Assembly (NCBI RefSeq): GCF_000296385.1
Contig: NZ_JH815185.1
Coordinates: 2,360,021 to 2,424,020 of the forward strand
DNA from: Lachnoanaerobaculum sp. OBRC5-5
GTDB taxonomy: Bacteria > Bacillota > Clostridia > Lachnospirales > Lachnospiraceae
DNA length: 64,000 nucleotides
Direction of reading: 5' to 3'
Both the position numbers and the translations under genes were made by a program. Below are positions 36,685-46,336 of this stretch, piece by piece (position 1 is the stretch's first letter; every line of letters begins with the position of its first letter). The notes under the pieces are model-generated. The model did not search any database, was not told where the DNA came from, and saw only the letters and a list, made by a program, of their open reading frames with translations.

Positions 36685-38361
36685 TTAAATCTCAATAATC
36701 AAAGCCTGGTATCCTTCAAGCCTTATCTCGGTATCTGAAACAAAATCAACATTTTCCACATTGTTTAAAACAACCTTTTTACATTTTGAAGGAAGTTTTA
36801 CAGTTTGTGGCTTGATCCCGAAGTTGCCGAGTACAAGCAAGGTTTGATTGTCTGTAACTCTCTTAAATGCCATAAGCTTCTCTACCTCAGGGAGATATGG
36901 CACGGTCTTACCATATACTACAGTCTCAGTATACTCAGGGTCTTTTCTGAGAGCGGTGAGCTTTTTGTAGTGTGAGAGAAGCGAATTAGGATCATTTATT
37001 TGTGATGCCGCATTGATTCTCTTATAGTCGGGGCTTACCATAAGCCATGGTGTGCCTGTGGTAAATCCGGCATTTTTGCTGTCATCCCACTGGAAAGGAG
37101 TGCGGCTGTTGTCACGGCTGTAATGCTTTACGGCTGCAAATGCCTCTTCGGGAGAAAGTCCGGCTTCTATTGCTACTTTATACTGGTCACGGGTTGATAT
37201 ATCATCTATCTGGTCCATAGAGGTGAAGTTTACATTCTCCATACCTATTTCCTGGCCTTGATAGATAAACGGAAGTCCACGAAGCATAAACTGCATTGTA
37301 CCGAGGAACTTCTTTGCGGTTTCGCTAAGCTCGTCTGCAGGGATATAGTGGCTCACACCTCTTGGCTCGTCATGGTTTTCTATAATGGTGGAAATCATTC
37401 CGATATCACCGATCTTTTCCTGAGTCTCAAAGCAGCATCTCTTATAGTCATCAGGGGTGATAGGCTTGCAGTCATACCAACCGTTTTTACTCTTTCCGAA
37501 TATTGTCTCATTGAAGTCAAACATACTTGAAAAATACCCGTCATCACCGATGAAAAGCGGGATATCCTCTTCACGCTCGTCAAATACTTCACCGACTGTG
37601 AAAGCGTCATGCTTAGCAAATGTCTCGTTTTTAAGTTCTGTAAGAAAGTCACCCACACCTATAGCGTCCTTGAGCATTCTATGTGTCTCCACAAAGCCGT
37701 CTTCTCTATCGGGTGGGTAGCAATAGTCAATTATAGGTAGAGCCTTCTTTATATTTATAATGGCATCAATTCTAAAGCCTGCAAGTCCTCTTTCAAGCCA
37801 CCAGTTTATCATTGTATATATTTCTTCACGAACTTTTTTGTTTTCCCAGTTTAGATCAGGTTGCTTTTTATGGAAGAGGTGAAGATAGTATTTGTTTGTA
37901 CCCGGTATCTTCTCCCATGCGCTTCCACCAAAGTAAGAACGCCAGTTGTTAGGTTCTTTGCCGTCCTTACCTTCTTCGATATAGAAATACTTTCCATATT
38001 CACCGTCAGGATCTTCCATAGCTTTTTTAAACCACTCATGCTCGTCTGAGCAGTGATTTACTACAAGGTCCATAAGTATGTACATATCTCTTTTTTTAGC
38101 TTCTGCCAAAAGTTCGTCCATATCGTCCATATTTCCGAATACGGGATCTATATTGTAATAGTCTGAAATATCATAGCCCTGATCCGCAAAAGGAGAGCAG
38201 TAACAAGGAGACAACCATATTATGTCAACTCCGAGATCTTTTAAATAGTCAAGTTTTTCTGTAATACCTCTCAGGTCACCTATACCGCTTCCTGTAGTAT
38301 CATTAAAACTTTTTGGATATATTTGATAAGCAACTTTACCATGCCACCATTTTTTCTTCAT
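36685..38361 (-). CDS. GH13 alpha-glucosidase, second paralogue
   Basis: 558 aa from the ATG at 38361, after TAGGAGG; an in-frame upstream extension is rejected. The triad is Asp199 (GFRIDAI), Glu258 (FTVGEVFDE) and Asp331 (IENHDEPRG). It aligns along its length with the GH13 enzyme at 29441, but has Ala200 after the nucleophile where that one has Val. In characterised relatives Ala or Thr at this place favours alpha-1,4 bonds, so a maltose/maltodextrin glucosidase is inferred. Cytoplasmic, monocistronic, convergent to the maltodextrin operon. Confidence 0.9.
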   Translation of the reverse strand: MKKKWWHGKVAYQIYPKSFNDTTGSGIGDLRGITEKLDYLKDLGVDIIWLSPCYCSPFADQGYDISDYYNIDPVFGNMDDMDELLAEAKKRDMYILMDLVVNHCSDEHEWFKKAMEDPDGEYGKYFYIEEGKDGKEPNNWRSYFGGSAWEKIPGTNKYYLHLFHKKQPDLNWENKKVREEIYTMINWWLERGLAGFRIDAIINIKKALPIIDYCYPPDREDGFVETHRMLKDAIGVGDFLTELKNETFAKHDAFTVGEVFDEREEDIPLFIGDDGYFSSMFDFNETIFGKSKNGWYDCKPITPDDYKRCCFETQEKIGDIGMISTIIENHDEPRGVSHYIPADELSETAKKFLGTMQFMLRGLPFIYQGQEIGMENVNFTSMDQIDDISTRDQYKVAIEAGLSPEEAFAAVKHYSRDNSRTPFQWDDSKNAGFTTGTPWLMVSPDYKRINAASQINDPNSLLSHYKKLTALRKDPEYTETVVYGKTVPYLPEVEKLMAFKRVTDNQTLLVLGNFGIKPQTVKLPSKCKKVVLNNVENVDFVSDTEIRLEGYQALIIEI

Positions 38362-38429
38362 AAATAACCTCCTAAGAAAATATTTTTCTAAAGTCATAAT
38401 TTATCACAATATCAAATTATATGCAAATA

Positions 38430-38466
38430 TAAAAATAAGGTGTGAGTAAGCTACATACACCTTATT
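38430..38466 (-). terminator. Intrinsic terminator of the V-ATPase operon
   Basis: AATAAGGTGT/ACACCTTATT, a 10-bp perfect stem, is followed on the minus strand by TTTATATTTG. Begins 9 nt after the last stop of the operon. Confidence 0.75.
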
Positions 38467-38474
38467 CTAAAAAA

Positions 38475-39161
38475 TTATTTAAAAATTTTCTTTAAAACCA
38501 CACCGCTACCTATCATAGACAGGATAAAAGCGAAAAATACTATCATAATTCTTTCAGACATATCCATAAAGAAGCCCTGTGGCACTATATTTATCAAATT
38601 GTCGGTAGCCGGGTCAAGCATCCACAAATCATTGTTAAAAAAGATATGGTGGAATATTATAAAATATTTCTCAAAATCTCCGGAAATAAGAAATACCAAA
38701 ACTGCGGTTATGGCCAGAGTAATTAAAGTGCCGAATATAAGTACATTTGACAGAAAGCAAAATACTTTACCCCTTAATAATTTTACCGCTATAATGCAAA
38801 GAATACTGACCACTATAAGTATATATCGAAGATAAACAGCTCCAACAAAAAGACCTCGTACGTCCTCCATATGCGCAACCTCTCTATCATTAAAGAAAGC
38901 CGTGTCGGGGATTCCTGCGATATTTGCCTTTATATCGGAGAGCTTTTCTCTGTCACCTTTTAGATAGCTCATCATATCCTTTGTCACATTCATAAGATCG
39001 GACATTGAAATATCCACATAATTTGTTACGGCATATTTCTTATATTCTTTTTCATAAAATGAAAAATCTGAATATGCCGCAATTTCGATGGATGTAACCA
39101 GCACGATAAACATCAGTGAAAAGCTTAAAATAATTCCTAAAAAGAATCTAAGTATTTTCAT
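38475..39161 (-). CDS. TIGR01906-type integral membrane protein
   Basis: 228 aa from the ATG at 39161, whose A is the last base of the V-ATPase subunit D stop (TAATG); GGAAGGA within subunit D supplies the site. About four hydrophobic segments: 5-25, about 105-125, 134-157, 198-220. An extracellular-looking acidic loop lies after helix 1 and includes FYEKEYKKY and DLMNVTKDMMSYLKG. This pattern fits the TIGR01906/DUF1461 family of Firmicute membrane proteins, function unknown. Translational coupling to the ATPase is noted as odd. Confidence 0.8.
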   Translation of the reverse strand: MKILRFFLGIILSFSLMFIVLVTSIEIAAYSDFSFYEKEYKKYAVTNYVDISMSDLMNVTKDMMSYLKGDREKLSDIKANIAGIPDTAFFNDREVAHMEDVRGLFVGAVYLRYILIVVSILCIIAVKLLRGKVFCFLSNVLIFGTLITLAITAVLVFLISGDFEKYFIIFHHIFFNNDLWMLDPATDNLINIVPQGFFMDMSERIMIVFFAFILSMIGSGVVLKKIFK

Positions 39162-39778
39162 TATGCATCCTTCCAAGACTTTATAACCTTCAACCTGGTG
39201 AATTCCTCACGATCCTTTTCTTCCAAAGCATTCGTGATATTCTTTGTGAGATTTTCATAGGTTGGAATAGTGATATTCTTTAAGGCATTGGCTCTTTTTT
39301 GAGTCTTTTTAATATTTCTCGCCAGACGATAAGCGGAATTTTCTATCATGGAAAGTCTTACAGTAAGTCTTTTTACTTCATTGAAGCATTCTCTGGCTTT
39401 ATCAAGTGATTCTCTTGTAGCGTAATAAGCATATGTAGGCTCCATGGGAGAATCATCAAATCTTACAAGAGGTATTTCAGTACCCATTACCGACCTGGTC
39501 TTTATCTGTATACTGTCTTCAACAGGCACCGAACCTGCGATATCCGATACGAAGTCGATACCCAATTCGATATTTGCATACATCAGTGCCTTGTAAGCGG
39601 CACCAAAGGTAGTATCTATTTGTTTTTGGATTTCCTTAGCCTCATCAATCAATCCCATAAGCTCGCGGATAAGAATATTTCTCTTCTTATCCATCAAGCC
39701 ATAGCCCTGTCTTGCCAGTGCCAGAGAGTTTTTTGAGGCTATCAAGTTACCCTTTGTCGGGAATGTATTAATATTCAT
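39161..39778 (-). CDS. ntpD: V-type ATPase subunit D (central rotor stalk)
   Basis: 205 aa, normal length. The N-terminal INTFPTKGNLIASKNSLALA and the two long coiled-coil helices at each end are those of subunit D, which with F forms the rotor axle inside A3B3. It starts 2 nt after subunit B's stop. Confidence 0.93.
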   Translation of the reverse strand: MNINTFPTKGNLIASKNSLALARQGYGLMDKKRNILIRELMGLIDEAKEIQKQIDTTFGAAYKALMYANIELGIDFVSDIAGSVPVEDSIQIKTRSVMGTEIPLVRFDDSPMEPTYAYYATRESLDKARECFNEVKRLTVRLSMIENSAYRLARNIKKTQKRANALKNITIPTYENLTKNITNALEEKDREEFTRLKVIKSWKDA

Positions 39779-39780
39779 AA

Positions 39781-41208
39781 TTAATCCTCTACTGCAGCAG
39801 GAACTATATCACCGTTTGCATCAAGTACTGTCGGCTTATAATACTGATCAAGTACCTTTGTATCTATTCTGTCAAGCTCGCCTCTTGGCATCAGACCGAG
39901 AAGTTTCCAACCGATTTCCAAAGTATCAAATATTGTTCTGTTATCATTAACAGACTGACCGATAAACATCTTCTCAAAGGCTCTACCGAATATAAGGTAT
40001 TGTTTATCTGTATCGGACAATTCATCCTCACCGATAACTGATGCAAGCGCTCTGGCATCACCTACTTTAGAGTAGGAAGAGAAGAGCTGATTTGCCACAT
40101 CCTGATGGTCCGCTCTTGTAAAGCCTTCACCAATACCGTCCTTCATAAGTCTTGAAAGAGAAGGAAGTACTGAGATAGGAGGATAGATTGACTGACCGTT
40201 TAGGTCTCTGTCCAGAACTATCTGGCCCTCGGTTATATATCCTGTAAGATCGGGAATCGGGTGAGTGATATCATCATTCGGCATGGTAAGTATCGGAATC
40301 TGTGTAACGGAACCGTTCACACCTTTTACAATACCTGCTCTCTCATATATAGTAGCAAGCTCTGAATAAAGATATCCGGGGAAACCTTTTCTTGAAGGAA
40401 TCTCACCCTTTGAAGATGAAACCTCACGCATTGCCTCCGCAAAAGAAGTCATATCAGTAAGTATTACAAGTATATGCATGCCCTTTTCAAAAGCAAGATA
40501 CTCGGCAACGGTAAGAGCCACCTTCGGAGTAATAAGTCTTTCAACCACAGGATCGTTTGCAAGATTGATGAATGTGATAACATGGTCACTAACACCGCTC
40601 TCTGCAAATGTTCTCTGGAAGAAATCAGCCACATCATGCTTTACACCCATAGCCGCAAATACAACCGCAAACTTCTCATCATCATTGTTGCTGTCACCCA
40701 AAGAAGATTGGCGAACAAGCTGTGCCGCAAGTTCATCATGTGGAAGGCCGTTTCCTGAGAAAATAGGTAACTTCTGACCTCTGATAAGTGTCATAAGTCC
40801 GTCGATAGCGGAAATACCGGTTCTGATATAGTTTCTCGGATATTCCCTTGTGACGGGATTTAAAGGTTTTCCGTTTACATCTATGGTCTTTTCCGCCTCT
40901 ACACTTCCAAGTCCGTCGATAGGTTCTCCGATACCGTTGAAAGTTCTTCCGAACATTGCCTCGGAAACGCCTATTTCCATAGGCTTTCCTGTAAGTTTGG
41001 TATGTGTATTTCTAAGTGCCATACCGTCGGTTCCTTCAAAAACCTGTATTACCGCTTTGTCACCGTTTATTTCAATGATTCTGCCAAGACGTCTTTCCTT
41101 ACCGTTTACGGTCATTTCTACAATCTCATCATAGGCAGCACCCTTGACACCCTCAAGAACTACCAGTGGTCCGTTTATGGAACTAAGTCCAAGGTATTCT
41201 ATTGACAT
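39781..41208 (-). CDS. ntpB: V-type ATPase subunit B (non-catalytic)
   Basis: 475 aa. Family signatures: [38 protein letters not shown] and [18 protein letters not shown]. It lacks a Walker A lysine, as expected for the regulatory subunit. A strong AGGAGG site precedes the start, 10 nt after subunit A's stop. Confidence 0.96.
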   Translation of the reverse strand: MSIEYLGLSSINGPLVVLEGVKGAAYDEIVEMTVNGKERRLGRIIEINGDKAVIQVFEGTDGMALRNTHTKLTGKPMEIGVSEAMFGRTFNGIGEPIDGLGSVEAEKTIDVNGKPLNPVTREYPRNYIRTGISAIDGLMTLIRGQKLPIFSGNGLPHDELAAQLVRQSSLGDSNNDDEKFAVVFAAMGVKHDVADFFQRTFAESGVSDHVITFINLANDPVVERLITPKVALTVAEYLAFEKGMHILVILTDMTSFAEAMREVSSSKGEIPSRKGFPGYLYSELATIYERAGIVKGVNGSVTQIPILTMPNDDITHPIPDLTGYITEGQIVLDRDLNGQSIYPPISVLPSLSRLMKDGIGEGFTRADHQDVANQLFSSYSKVGDARALASVIGEDELSDTDKQYLIFGRAFEKMFIGQSVNDNRTIFDTLEIGWKLLGLMPRGELDRIDTKVLDQYYKPTVLDANGDIVPAAVED

Positions 41209-41218
41209 GTTTTACCTC

Positions 41219-42985
41219 CTATGCATTCTTTTCAAGTACTTTTTCGTAGAATGTGTCAATATCTTTTTTGTATTGATCCAACATCTCAAGCTTATCATTA
41301 GGAACATCATACTTTATGGAAGAAACTTTGTCCCAGATACTGTCCTGATGCAAAACACTCATAGGCATGCCCTGATGAACAAGCGCTTTTGATTTCTGAT
41401 AGAGATAGAGTATAACATCCATCATTTTGTACTGCTTTATCAGAGGAACACAAGTATCATCCTTGTGGAAGGCGTTTTGCTGAAGGAAACCTACTCTTAT
41501 AACCTTAGCTATATCAAGTACAAGTTTCTGATCGTCAGGCAAAACATCCGCACCGATAAGTTTTACTATTTCCATCAGAGATGCTTCCTGATTGAGTATA
41601 TATACAAGCCTGTTTCTGTATTCTACAAAGTTCTTATCTACATGCTCCGCATACCAAGGCGCAAGATCTGTCAGGTATTCCGAATAGCTGTCAAGCCACT
41701 GTATAGCAGGGAAATGTCTTGCATATGCAAGTCTCTTATCAAGTCCCCAGAAACAGCGTACAAATCTCTTTGTATTTTGTGTTACAGGCTCAGAGAAATC
41801 ACCACCCTGTGGAGATACCGCACCGATAATTGATACCGAGCCTTCACTTCCGTTTAAGTTTTGCATCATGCCGGCTCTCTCATAGAATGCTGAAAGTCTG
41901 GAAGCCAGATATGCCGGGAAACCTTCCTCGGCAGGCATTTCCTCAAGTCGTCCTGAGATCTCACGAAGAGCCTCAGCCCATCTTGATGTTGAGTCCGCCA
42001 TGATTGCAACATCATAACCCATATCACGGTAATATTCTGCAAGTGTCAGCCCTGAATAAAGAGATGCCTCTCTGGCGGCAACCGGCATATTTGAAGTGTT
42101 TGCGATAAGAGTTGTTCTGTCCATCAAAGGATTGCCGGTCTTAGGATCGATAAGCTCGGAGAACTCCTCAAGAACCTGAGTCATCTCATTTCCACGCTCA
42201 CCGCAACCGATATAAATAATAATATTTGCATCGGACCATTTTGCAATCTGGTGCTGTGTCATAGTCTTACCTGTACCGAAACCGCCCGGAACAGCTGCAG
42301 TACCTCCCTTTGCAAGAGGGAAGAGGGTATCAAGAATTCTCTGACCGGTAATAAGCGGAACGCTTGCCGGGAATCTCTTCTTTATAGGTCTCGGAACACG
42401 AATAGGCCAGTGCTGTGTCATGGTGATCGGAATCTCACTGCCGTCTTCAAGCTGTAAAGTGAGAATCTTGTCATTTATCGTATACTCACCGTCTTCAACC
42501 ACATCCAAAACATAACCCTTAAGGTTTGGAGAGAGCATTACTCTATGTAATATTGCCGGTGTTTCAGGCACCTCGGCAATTATGGTTCCGCCGTCTATAG
42601 CCTGTCCCGGTTTTACGGTTATATGTGTTTTCCAAAGTTTCTTTGTATCAAGTGAATCCACACTTACACCTCTGGAAATATAGGTTCCGTCAACCTTTGC
42701 TATCTCACTTAAAGGCCTTTCAATACCGTCAAAGATATTGTTAAGGATACCCGGTGCAAGAGTTACGGAAACGGGAGCACCTGTACCTGTTACAATTTCA
42801 CCGGGCTTAATTCCGCCGGTTTCCTCGTAAACTTCTATGACGGTTGCATCGGAAGTAAGTCCGATCACCTCGCCTACAAGATTTTCTTCTCCTACATATA
42901 CCATCTCATGCATTTCAAAACCGGAATCATTTGATGTCTTCACTATAGGTCCGTTTATTGCAAATATAATACCTGTAGCTGCCAT
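41219..42985 (-). CDS. ntpA: V-type ATPase subunit A (catalytic)
   Basis: 588 aa. Walker A is GGFGTGKT (234-241), slightly unlike the common GPFGAGKT. The catalytic stretch [18 protein letters not shown] holds the essential Glu, and [19 protein letters not shown] is diagnostic. The ~90-residue bulge domain that separates A subunits from F-type beta subunits is present (about 110-200). Its start overlaps subunit E's stop by one base. Confidence 0.97.
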   Translation of the reverse strand: MAATGIIFAINGPIVKTSNDSGFEMHEMVYVGEENLVGEVIGLTSDATVIEVYEETGGIKPGEIVTGTGAPVSVTLAPGILNNIFDGIERPLSEIAKVDGTYISRGVSVDSLDTKKLWKTHITVKPGQAIDGGTIIAEVPETPAILHRVMLSPNLKGYVLDVVEDGEYTINDKILTLQLEDGSEIPITMTQHWPIRVPRPIKKRFPASVPLITGQRILDTLFPLAKGGTAAVPGGFGTGKTMTQHQIAKWSDANIIIYIGCGERGNEMTQVLEEFSELIDPKTGNPLMDRTTLIANTSNMPVAAREASLYSGLTLAEYYRDMGYDVAIMADSTSRWAEALREISGRLEEMPAEEGFPAYLASRLSAFYERAGMMQNLNGSEGSVSIIGAVSPQGGDFSEPVTQNTKRFVRCFWGLDKRLAYARHFPAIQWLDSYSEYLTDLAPWYAEHVDKNFVEYRNRLVYILNQEASLMEIVKLIGADVLPDDQKLVLDIAKVIRVGFLQQNAFHKDDTCVPLIKQYKMMDVILYLYQKSKALVHQGMPMSVLHQDSIWDKVSSIKYDVPNDKLEMLDQYKKDIDTFYEKVLEKNA

Positions 42986-43566
42986 TATAGTACCTCCATA
43001 TCTACATCAAATTTTTCCTTTGCTTCTGAAATCTTTTTTTCAAAAGAATTGTCAATCAGAATATTTTTTGCCGGTATAACGGCTCTCATACCGCCATGAA
43101 AAGGATATTTACTGATGGCTATATCAATATCATGCTTTACGGAAAGATCATGTGCGAGAGATTCATCATTAGGGTCTATGTATATTTTCACCTCATCATT
43201 TCCCGCAAATTTCAATGCTCTTTCAATTTGTGAATCTATCAAAGCTATATATTCGGGAGTTTCCTGATACTTTGCGAGTCTTTCCTCAAGCTGTGCAAAA
43301 ATCTTTTCCTTGAGCTCGGCAGCCTTTTTGCCAAGCTCCATTCGTAGTTTTATCTGTTCAAGAGCGAGCTCTTTGTTCATCTCTTTGTCAATCCTTGTGG
43401 TTTCAGTTTTGACTTCCATATCAGCAAGTCTCGTCTCACTGTTTTGGTAGTCTAAAAAGTCCTTCTCTAAAGCATTTTTATAATCTGAAAGTATTTTTTC
43501 AGCGGCGGCAATGGCATCAGCAGTGCAAGCCTCTTTAAAATGCTGTAGTTTTTCTTCTATTGTCAA
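42985..43566 (-). CDS. ntpE: V-type ATPase subunit E (peripheral stalk)
   Basis: 193 aa. A charged N-terminal helix (about 1-110, rich in Glu/Lys/Ala) and a C-terminal alpha/beta part (DEVKIYIDPNDESLAHDLS, GGMRAVIPAKNILIDNSFE) match subunit E. It pairs with the coiled-coil subunit at 47403. A 65-nt gap separates it from subunit F. Confidence 0.88.
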   Translation of the reverse strand: MTIEEKLQHFKEACTADAIAAAEKILSDYKNALEKDFLDYQNSETRLADMEVKTETTRIDKEMNKELALEQIKLRMELGKKAAELKEKIFAQLEERLAKYQETPEYIALIDSQIERALKFAGNDEVKIYIDPNDESLAHDLSVKHDIDIAISKYPFHGGMRAVIPAKNILIDNSFEKKISEAKEKFDVDMEVL

Positions 43567-43631
43567 GATAATACCTACCTTTTTAATCTTAATCTAAAGT
43601 TCATTTTGCAAGATTGTAATCATGCAAACTG

Positions 43632-43940
43632 TTACAGTTTCAAGCCGATAGCCTCATTTACATAGTCTGTAATGAAGTTTTCGGATCTTCCGGTACCATG
43701 TCGATCCGGTATATCAATAAAGAGTGGTATATGTGATTCCATCTTATATTTATTTACAAGCTCGGGATAATCCTTTGAAAACTTTTCCGTGAGAAGCACA
43801 ATGCCGATATCTTTGCTCTTTATAACAAAATCAAGGGCATTTGCAAGTTCATGCTTTTCATGAACCACCACTCCTTCCACCCCTGCAAGCCTCATACCTG
43901 TAAGAGTATCCACATTATCACTTATAAGATACATTTTCAT
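43632..43940 (-). CDS. ntpG: V-type ATPase subunit F (rotor)
   Basis: 102 aa from the ATG at 43940; a longer in-frame reading from a TTG at 43964 overlaps subunit K and is rejected. The MYLISDNVDTLTGMRLAGVE start and the DIGIVLLTEKF strand are characteristic of subunit F, which joins subunit D in the rotor. The symbol follows Enterococcus hirae naming. Confidence 0.88.
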   Translation of the reverse strand: MKMYLISDNVDTLTGMRLAGVEGVVVHEKHELANALDFVIKSKDIGIVLLTEKFSKDYPELVNKYKMESHIPLFIDIPDRHGTGRSENFITDYVNEAIGLKL

Positions 43941-43950
43941 AAAATCGCCT

Positions 43951-44376
43951 TTATAAACGACCAAGAATCATGAATGCAACTACAAGTCCGTAAAGACAAA
44001 CACCCTCTGCAAGACCTACGAAGATAAGTGACTTACCAAGGATTGAACCGTCCTCACTAATAGCACCAAGTGCTGCTGAAGCTGCTGCAGATACGGCGAT
44101 ACCGCCACCGATACATGCAAGACCTACTGAAAGAGCTGCTGAGAGATATCCTAAACCTGTAGCTGATGAAGCTGCTGTTTCAGAAGCCGCGTAAGCATTT
44201 CCAGATAAGAAAAATACGCATGTAATTGCCATAACACCGAAGAACATAACAACATTTCCTGCAAGGGCTTTTTTATAACGACCCTTTGTCTTTTCACCTA
44301 TCATAAATGCGATATAAGGAACTGCGATACTTAAAATAAGGGCTGCTGCAAGTGTTACTTTTACTAATGTATTCAT
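43951..44376 (-). CDS. ntpK: V-type ATPase subunit K (membrane c-ring)
   Basis: 141 aa with four hydrophobic segments. The second hairpin is a clear c-subunit: Gly-rich helix GLGYLSAALSVGLACIGGGI (74-93) and helix 4 with the ion-carrying Glu124 (VGLAEGVCLYGL). The first hairpin (about 5-25, 40-58) has no Gly-rich motif and no carboxylate. Residues that make the Na+ site in NtpK-like and F-type c-rings (a Gln in the preceding helix, Ser/Thr after the Glu) are not seen, so H+ coupling is inferred. Confidence 0.9.
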   Translation of the reverse strand: MNTLVKVTLAAALILSIAVPYIAFMIGEKTKGRYKKALAGNVVMFFGVMAITCVFFLSGNAYAASETAASSATGLGYLSAALSVGLACIGGGIAVSAAASAALGAISEDGSILGKSLIFVGLAEGVCLYGLVVAFMILGRL

Positions 44377-44410
44377 TTTTTTCTCCTAACTAAAACATAA
44401 AAATTATTTA

Positions 44411-46336
44411 CTATGAATAAGGTTTAAATTCTCTTCCGTCTCCTGTATAAAATCTTGAGAACAACTCATAATACTCAAGACGTAATACCTGTATACCTAC
44501 AATTAAACCTTCCATACCCATTACAAAGATATTACCGAGGACAACAACTATCCAGTTGATATTGCCGCTTTCAACACCTGAAAGCATAAGTACTACTTCC
44601 ATCATTGCCGCATGGCTGACTGCAAATGCACCCACTCTGACAAAGGAAAGAGAGTTTGAAAAGTAGCTTAAAAGCACTTCAAAAAGCTCAAAGAATCCCT
44701 GCAGGATAAACATGCCTACACCTCCTTCGAGATGTATCTTTTTCCTTTCCAATACAGCCGATAAAGGCTCTTTTAAGAAAATTAAAATTAAAGGAAGTAC
44801 AAACATTATAAACAGCACAATTGCCGCCGGCATATGATTACCTGTCATAAAAAGTATTATGGTAATAAGTGCCGATGCATAAAATACAAGTCCTGCAACA
44901 CCGTTTGCATCAAATAATGCTTCACCCGGTTCATTAAACCTAAGCTTTGTCAAAATACTTAAGATCATCATAAGTATTATTATGAACATACCCAGAGTTA
45001 TTGTTACCACAAAGACTGTATTTAAATTTCCGATAACGGGAAGTGCAGTCATTGCTTTTGCAGGTCTTACCCAAATAGGGCTTATTATATCTTCAAATCC
45101 GAATATTGAACCGAATAAGAATCCGAATATTGTAGAGAAGAATCCGCATCTGGCAATAATTGCCGCAAGCCTTGATTTCTTCTTATGGGCTATAATACTT
45201 CCGAGGATTAAAAGCACAAGACCCTGTCCGACATCTCCGAACATAAAACCGAATAAAACGGAATATGTCAGAGCTATAAGTATTGTAGGATCAAATTCCT
45301 TATAATTCGGCAAGCCGTACATTTCAACAAACATTTCATAAGGTTTGAAAAGGGCATTGTTCTTTAACTTTATAGGCGGAGTACTGCTTATTTTTGATAA
45401 GTTTCTTTCCGCAAGGCAGAAAGTACTCGGCTCATTTTCAAGTTCTTTTGCCAGTTTTTCGGCATCATCTTTTTTAAGCCATCCGCATATGATATAGAAG
45501 ACTTTCTTATCTTTTCTGTTATCTCTGGTGGCTGCCGCATACTTTCTGACTTCAAATACCTTGTTGAATCTATAAAGTACCTGATTTGCCAAAAGAAAAT
45601 CTTCACGGCTGTTTTCAAGTACACTTAGTATCTTATTGTCGATATTAAGTATATTATCCTGTAACTCTTTAATTTTTTCCTGAAGCTTGGCACTTGAATA
45701 TTCAGGTGTACCATGGTACTCATCAGGCAGGAAAAATCTTTCAAAATGCATTGAAGCATATATAGCGTCTATTTGCTCCGAAATGGCATCCGGTACAAAA
45801 TACACACCCCAGACCTTATCATCTATTTCTCTTGCCTTGTAAAAAATAGTGTCAATACTTTCATACACAAAAGTCATAAACTTTTCGTAATATTCCGTCG
45901 GCATGGAACCGAATCTGAAGTTTACATACTTAAAGTGCAGAATCTTTTCGGTGTCATAATCCAGTCCTATAAAATAGTGGACATTTTTAAGCTTTTCCTC
46001 GTATCCCGCAAGTTCCGATTCAAGTTCACTCTTTTTTTGTGATAAAGAATAGACCTTATCTGAAATACTCCGGGTTATTTTGTCGGCCTCCTCGATACTC
46101 ATGTGACGATTCGTGTGTAAACCGGTATCTTTAAAGTATTCTTTCAGTTCCTGCGATCTTGCCAAGATGTCCTTATAAGGATTGCTTTCATTGAAGGCAT
46201 GCAATTCTTTGACATTTTTCAGCTCTGAAAGAGCATTTTCCAACTGAAAATCATACTTACTGATATAAGTTTCTATGATTCTGTCAATATCGTCTTTCGG
46301 GCCTGTGATATTCAAGAATTCCATTCTCTCAATCAT
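44411..46336 (-). CDS. ntpI: V-type ATPase subunit I (a-subunit, stator channel)
   Basis: 641 aa, near the usual 640-660. The N-terminal half is cytoplasmic and coiled-coil (FLNITGPKDDIDRIIETY start). The C-terminal half carries about seven to eight helices with the family motifs GFMFGDVGQGLVLLILG and NSLSFVRVGAFAVSHAAM, the latter containing the essential Arg of the ion half-channels. Its start overlaps subunit C's stop by 4 nt. Confidence 0.95.
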   Translation of the reverse strand: MIERMEFLNITGPKDDIDRIIETYISKYDFQLENALSELKNVKELHAFNESNPYKDILARSQELKEYFKDTGLHTNRHMSIEEADKITRSISDKVYSLSQKKSELESELAGYEEKLKNVHYFIGLDYDTEKILHFKYVNFRFGSMPTEYYEKFMTFVYESIDTIFYKAREIDDKVWGVYFVPDAISEQIDAIYASMHFERFFLPDEYHGTPEYSSAKLQEKIKELQDNILNIDNKILSVLENSREDFLLANQVLYRFNKVFEVRKYAAATRDNRKDKKVFYIICGWLKKDDAEKLAKELENEPSTFCLAERNLSKISSTPPIKLKNNALFKPYEMFVEMYGLPNYKEFDPTILIALTYSVLFGFMFGDVGQGLVLLILGSIIAHKKKSRLAAIIARCGFFSTIFGFLFGSIFGFEDIISPIWVRPAKAMTALPVIGNLNTVFVVTITLGMFIIILMMILSILTKLRFNEPGEALFDANGVAGLVFYASALITIILFMTGNHMPAAIVLFIMFVLPLILIFLKEPLSAVLERKKIHLEGGVGMFILQGFFELFEVLLSYFSNSLSFVRVGAFAVSHAAMMEVVLMLSGVESGNINWIVVVLGNIFVMGMEGLIVGIQVLRLEYYELFSRFYTGDGREFKPYS

